A program made the translations under genes and the position numbers. DNA of 8,539 bases, from the NCBI GenBank assembly GCA_946220775.1, contig CAMIFC010000054.1:1-8539 (forward strand). The letters run 5' to 3'. Source of the stretch: an uncultured Corynebacterium sp. GTDB lineage: Bacteria > Actinomycetota > Actinomycetes > Mycobacteriales > Mycobacteriaceae. Positions 6,146-8,539 of the stretch are shown here, one piece after another. The notes beneath the pieces are model-generated. The model was not told where the DNA came from and made no database searches. It worked only from the letters and a program-made list of their open reading frames with translations. The stretch's first letter is position 1. The number at the start of each line of letters is the position of its first letter.

Positions 6146-6172
6146 GAGCGGGTGGCGTCCTAAAAGAAAAAT
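6146..6172 (-). repeat. AGGACGCC motif, copy C (right arm of 20-bp inverted repeat)
   Basis: Read on the minus strand, ATTTTTCTTTT is followed by AGGACGCCACCCGCTC. Positions 6146-6165 are a perfect 20-bp inverted match to copy A (3103-3122). Its T-rich part is also the T-tract of the rplE terminator, so the motif begins at the point where block 1 transcription should end. Confidence 0.8.
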
Positions 6173-6208
6173 CCCCGCCGCGCAAGCGAAACGCTTACGG
6201 CGACGGGG
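6162..6208 (-). terminator. Intrinsic terminator after rplE
   Basis: On the minus strand CCCCGTCG (6208-6201) pairs with CGGCGGGG (6180-6173). After one bulged C, CGTAAGCG pairs with CGCTTGCG around a 3-nt loop. This gives about 16 bp including two G-U pairs. ATTTTTCTTTT follows. It is a strong rho-independent terminator 15 nt past the rplE stop, and it formally separates the two ribosomal blocks. Confidence 0.93.
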
Positions 6209-6223
6209 ACCAGACCTACAGGC

Positions 6224-6805
6224 TTAGTTAGCCTGCTGCATGCGGCCATCCTTGTCCTTGAACGGGAAGCCCAGCTGACGCAGCAGCGCGCGGCCTTCAT
6301 CATCATTCGAGGCGGTGGTCACGACGGTAATGTTCATACCGCGTGGACGGTCCATCTTGTCCACGTCGATCTCGTAGAACATAGTCTGCTCGGAGAGGCC
6401 GAAGGTGTAGTTACCGTGGCCGTCGAACTGGCGGTCGGACAGACCGCGGAAGTCACGAATACGTGGCAGAGCGATCGTCAGCAAACGATCCAGGAACTCC
6501 CACATACGGTCACCGCGCATGGTGACGCGAGCGCCAATTGGCATACCCTCACGCAGCTTGAAGTTAGCGATAGCCTTCTTCGCGGTGCGGATCTGTGGCT
6601 TCTGACCGGTGATCTTGGTCAGGTCGTCGATGGCGCCGTTGATCATCTTGGAGTCACGTGCTGCATCGCCGACGCCCATGTTGACGACAACCTTGGTCAC
6701 GCCAGGAATCTGCATGACGTTGTCGAATTCGAACTCAGCCTGGAGCTTTTCCCGGATTTCCTCACGGTACCGAGCCTTCAGACGAGGAGTGTAGTTGTCG
6801 CTCAT
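6224..6805 (-). CDS. rplE: 50S ribosomal protein L5
   Basis: L5 binds 5S rRNA with L18 and forms the bridge of the central protuberance to the small subunit. The 193-residue product carries the family blocks NVMQIPGVTKVVVNMGVGDA (about 29-48), KPQIRTAKKAIANFKLREG (about 69-87), IGARVTMRGDRMWEFLDRLL (91-110), LPRIRDFRG (about 114-122) and YEIDVDKMDRPRGMNITVVTTA (about 144-165). The ATG lies 2 nt after the rplX stop (TAAGGATG), with GAAGGA in the rplX end as ribosome binding site. It is slightly longer than most L5 proteins because of a short tail (DKDGRMQQAN). It is the last gene of block 1: a strong terminator follows and rpsN is not next. Confidence 0.97.
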   Translation of the reverse strand: MSDNYTPRLKARYREEIREKLQAEFEFDNVMQIPGVTKVVVNMGVGDAARDSKMINGAIDDLTKITGQKPQIRTAKKAIANFKLREGMPIGARVTMRGDRMWEFLDRLLTIALPRIRDFRGLSDRQFDGHGNYTFGLSEQTMFYEIDVDKMDRPRGMNITVVTTASNDDEGRALLRQLGFPFKDKDGRMQQAN

Positions 6806-6807
6806 CC

Positions 6808-7119
6808 TTAGATGTCCTTCCCGTTGCGCTTGGATACGCGGATCTTCTTGCCATCCTCGAAGCGGTAGCCAACGCGGGTTGGGTTGCCATCGGAGTCCAC
6901 AACCATCACGTTCGAAACGTGGATTGGAGCTTCCTGAGTGACAATGCCGCCGGACTCAGCGCCGCGCTCTGGGGCGGAGTTGGCAACGTGCTTCTTGATG
7001 CGGTTTACGCCTTCGACCAGAACTTTGTCACGCTGCGGGTAGGCCTCGATGACCTTGCCCTTTGCGCCCTTGTCTGGACCGGAGATAACAACGACGGTAT
7101 CGCCCTTGCGAATCTTCAT
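6808..7119 (-). CDS. rplX: 50S ribosomal protein L24
   Basis: L24 starts large-subunit assembly by binding the 5' domain of 23S rRNA. The 103-residue product starts with a KOW motif, KGDTVVVISGPDKGAKGKVI (residues 5-24). The family segment NRIKKHV and PIHVSNVMVVDSDGNPTRVGYRFEDGKKIRVSKRNG follow. The ATG directly abuts the rplN stop (TAAATG), and GGAGGTG in the last rplN codons is its ribosome binding site. Length is normal for the family. Confidence 0.97.
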   Translation of the reverse strand: MKIRKGDTVVVISGPDKGAKGKVIEAYPQRDKVLVEGVNRIKKHVANSAPERGAESGGIVTQEAPIHVSNVMVVDSDGNPTRVGYRFEDGKKIRVSKRNGKDI

Positions 7120-7491
7120 TTACAGCACCTCCGGAGCGAGCGAAACGATCTTCATGAACTTCTTGTCGCGAAGCTCACGAGCAACTGGGCCAAAGATACG
7201 GGTACCACGTGGGTCGTTGTCGTTGGCCTTGATGATCACAGCTGCGTTCTCGTCGAACGCGATGTAGGAACCATCGGGACGACGGGTTGGCTTCTTAGTG
7301 CGGACGAGCACTGCGCGGACGATCTCGTTTTCCTTGACGGTGCCGCCTGGGGCAGCTTCCTTCACGGTTGCAACAACGACATCACCAATGCCAGCGTTGC
7401 GCTTAACAGAGCCACCGAGCACACGGATGACCAGGATTTCCCGGGCACCAGAGTTGTCGGCTACTCGCACGCGCGATTCTTGCTGAATCAC
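7120..7491 (-). CDS. rplN: 50S ribosomal protein L14
   Basis: L14 binds 23S rRNA and contacts the small subunit through bridge B8. The 123-residue product is near-identical in length to other L14 proteins and shows MIQQESRVRVADNSGAREI at the start, GDVVVATVKEAAPGGTVKENEIVRAVLVRTKK in the middle, and GTRIFGPVARELRDKKFMKIVSLAPEVL at the end. The start codon is GTG (7491), preceded by AGGAG (7504-7500) at 8 nt. It leads block 1 and here has its own promoter and a structured leader, whereas in most bacteria it is co-transcribed after rpsQ. Confidence 0.97.
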   Translation of the reverse strand: MIQQESRVRVADNSGAREILVIRVLGGSVKRNAGIGDVVVATVKEAAPGGTVKENEIVRAVLVRTKKPTRRPDGSYIAFDENAAVIIKANDNDPRGTRIFGPVARELRDKKFMKIVSLAPEVL

Positions 7492-7640
7492 TTTAGAGTC
7501 TCCTAGAACCTAGATTGACGAATGTGCGCGGGATTTCCGACCCTCACGCACGCGGTCCTTGCCTATTCGTCGCGACCTGTTTTGCCTGCTTGGCAGGCTT
7601 CCATTGCTTAGCAACGGGGCATGGTCGCGCGTCAGGCAAC
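7492..7640 (-). promoter_or_regulatory. Structured 5' leader of rplN-rplX-rplE
   Basis: Between the predicted start and the GTG, three stem-loops can be drawn on the minus strand. Hairpin I is CCGTTGC/GCAATGG (7617-7601, loop TAA). Hairpin II is GCCTGC/GCAGGC (7598-7584, loop CAA). A third, long element has an outer 7-bp stem GACGAAT/ATTCGTC (7571-7565 with 7523-7517) and an inner stem GTGCGT/GCGCAC plus GGG/CCC (7551-7524). It ends 12 nt before the AGGAG site. Two tiny ORFs (MPRC at 7622-7608; MEACQAGKTGRDE at 7604-7563) overlap the hairpins. Ribosomal-protein leaders often carry such structures for autoregulation, but this one matches no class I know. Confidence 0.5.
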
Positions 7641-7646
7641 CTGGCC

Positions 7647-7675
7647 ATTATTCCACGGGGCGCGTTTCTTACCAA
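7647..7675 (-). promoter_or_regulatory. Probable promoter of rplN-rplX-rplE
   Basis: On the minus strand, -35 TTGGTA (7675-7670) and -10 AATAAT (7652-7647) are 17 nt apart. The -10 matches TATAAT at five of six positions, although the usually conserved first T is missing. The -35 resembles that of the rpsH promoter (TTGGCA). Motif copy D lies immediately upstream. Confidence 0.5.
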
Positions 7676-7703
7676 ATTTTTTGGGACGCCACCCGGCCGC
7701 ACC
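7676..7703 (+). repeat. AGGACGCC motif, copy D
   Basis: ATTTTTTGGGACGCCACCCGGCCGCACC differs from copy A at only about three positions in the shared 27 bases. On the minus strand it lies immediately upstream of the rplN -35, so both ribosomal promoters in the window have the same motif in the same orientation above them. Confidence 0.75.
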
Positions 7704-8123
7704 CCTAGAAACCGCTGCTCGGTGTGGCGAAGAACAACTTATTAAAAGGTGCTTATTTTCTGCTGTCATGATAGAGTGACCATCGTGCATGCCGGATGGT
7801 AAAAGTCTTTGTGTGCAGTGCAGAGTCGCTGGTTGTGGCGTCGATTCACTGATTGCAGGACTGAGCATTGTGAAGTCGTGTGATGCGGGGCAACCCCGTC
7901 GCATTCTTTTCTGTCGAACATGCGGAATAACTTGACGTTTGCGAACGGCCCCCGCCCCGCATTCCGTCGCAAAATATCACTGAACTACCCAGGGATCCAT
8001 AGAGTGTTGCTGTAGTGTGCATGCTGAATTGTTGCTGACTCGCTGCAGTTAACGCAGATAGCTTCAGTTCCTCGGGAGTTTGGATCACCACGATCGACCT
8101 AGACGGGTCAAGAAGGATTTCAT
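7704..8123 (+). promoter_or_regulatory. Upstream region of the small secreted protein gene
   Basis: No gene is recognised in these 420 nt. A bulged hairpin ATGCG(2-nt bulge)GGG/CCC lies at 7883-7904 and is followed by TTCTTTT, so it could be a weak plus-strand terminator or attenuator. ATAGAGTG occurs at 7771-7778 and 7999-8006, each time followed 6 or 10 nt later by GTGCATGC. Each contains a TAGAGT that could act as -10, but neither has a good -35. TTGACG (7932-7937) has no matching -10. No confident promoter can be named. AGAAGGA (8111-8117) is a good ribosome binding site 6 nt from the ATG. Confidence 0.35.
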
Positions 8124-8480
8124 ATGAAGAAGACCATTGTTGCTCTGGCAGCAGTTACCTCTGTCGCACTGTCCTCCGGCGTTGCTGTCGCTGAGGAGGC
8201 CCCAGCCGCTCCTGAGACCATCACCCTGGCTCAGGAAAACAACGAGGGCGCCGAGCCCGGTGAAAAGGCCCCTGAAGACGAAGCGAAGAAGGACGAGAAC
8301 ACGGGAATCACGGGCAGCTCCGACAAGGAGGAGGGCGCCACTGGTTCGTCCGACCTCCCTGAGCTGGGAGAGAATTTCAAGCAGATTGGTGCTATCGTCG
8401 GCACCGTTGTCTCCATCATCGGTGGTCTCGCAACCGTGATCAACACCATCATGGGCCTGGTCAAGAAGGCTCAGGGCTAG
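8124..8480 (+). CDS. Small secreted acidic protein with C-terminal hydrophobic helix
   Basis: I do not recognise the family. The 118-residue product has a clear Sec signal peptide (MKKTIVALAAV start, cleavage expected after AVA at 21-23). The mature part begins with about 55 residues rich in Glu, Ala, Pro, Asp and Lys, likely disordered, with the tetrapeptide TGSS twice (63-66, 73-76). It ends in a strongly hydrophobic stretch, about 85-112 (IGAIVGTVVSIIGGLATVIN and onward), with Gly at 89, 93, 100, 101 and 111, capped by KKAQG. No cysteines and no sorting motif are seen. A single helix of this type could insert in a membrane, oligomerise, or behave like the short amphipathic porins of corynebacteria (PorA/PorH); those resemblances are of style only. 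It is monocistronic, divergent from rplN, with a good ribosome binding site and its own terminator. Confidence 0.85.
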   Translation: MKKTIVALAAVTSVALSSGVAVAEEAPAAPETITLAQENNEGAEPGEKAPEDEAKKDENTGITGSSDKEEGATGSSDLPELGENFKQIGAIVGTVVSIIGGLATVINTIMGLVKKAQG

Positions 8481-8503
8481 TCTCCTTCAGACCACTGCAA
8501 TAA

Positions 8504-8535
8504 CCGCTCGGCGCGCTCTGCGTCGGGCGGTTTTT
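8504..8535 (+). terminator. Intrinsic terminator after the small secreted protein gene
   Basis: CCGCTCGGCGC (8504-8514) pairs with GCGTCGGGCGG (8520-8530) over 11 bp with two G-U pairs and the loop GCTCT. TTTTT follows (8531-8535). It lies 24 nt past the stop codon. The dedicated terminator supports a single-gene transcript. Confidence 0.92.
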
Positions 8536-8539
8536 CGTA

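Noticed and set aside
3101..6172. Insert as an insertion sequence or transposon
   Set aside because: No transposase, integrase or target-site duplication is visible. The inverted repeat also overlaps working parts (the T-tract of the rplE terminator), and a related motif copy lies outside the segment.
7515..8091. Open frames in the intergenic region between rplN and the secreted-protein gene
   Set aside because: Products are Cys/His/Arg-rich and without family features, frames overlap each other, and no ribosome binding sites are seen.
7920..8123. A riboswitch (c-di-AMP type) or 6C RNA upstream of the secreted-protein gene
   Set aside because: There is a C-rich stretch near 7948-7958 and the gene is exported, which prompted a look. 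I could not build the two C-loop hairpins of 6C RNA or the conserved core of the c-di-AMP riboswitch.
1..8539. CRISPR arrays, tRNA or rRNA genes
   Set aside because: No regularly spaced direct repeats, and no cloverleaf or rRNA-like sequence was seen on either strand.

Overview
The window looks like a Corynebacterium chromosome. It is GC-rich, and it holds the spc ribosomal-protein operon broken into two pieces in the way I remember for corynebacteria. The S14 gene rpsN is missing between rplE and rpsH, and a strong terminator follows rplO where secY would usually come next. The genus call rests on gene order and protein style, not on a database match; the species is not determined.

Layout. 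On the minus strand, reading from right to left, block 1 is rplN-rplX-rplE (7491 to 6224). It has its own promoter, a roughly 150-nt structured leader and a strong intrinsic terminator. A non-ribosomal insert follows: a minus-strand DoxX-like membrane protein gene (6020 to 5529) converging on a plus-strand PhoX-family phosphatase gene (3296 to 5365). Block 2 is rpsH-rplF-rplR-rpsE-rpmD-rplO (2805 to 140). It has its own promoter, a leader of about 240 nt and a terminator at the left edge. At the right edge, divergent from rplN, lies a plus-strand gene for a small secreted acidic protein with a hydrophobic glycine-containing C-terminal helix (8124 to 8480), closed by an intrinsic terminator. 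All boundaries between transcription units in the window can be seen in the sequence.

How the parts work together. The ribosomal genes are tightly packed, with spacings of -1 to 18 nt in five junctions and 40 nt between rplR and rpsE, and are probably co-translated within each block. The phosphatase is preceded by two abutting 11-nt GTTCAC direct repeats that look like a PHO box, so phosphate starvation probably induces it, independently of the growth-rate-controlled genes around it. It carries a Tat lipoprotein signal and so should act outside the membrane.

The least explained signal is a short intergenic motif, core AGGACGCC, usually beside a T-tract. It occurs four times, always in intergenic DNA at operon boundaries. 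Two copies form a perfect 20-bp inverted repeat (3103-3122 and 6146-6165) that brackets the phosphatase/DoxX insert exactly where the spc operon is split. Other points of interest are the folded rplN leader, the long rpsH leader with a short upstream ORF and no good ribosome binding site, and an evenly spaced four-cysteine motif in front of the phosphatase Tat signal.
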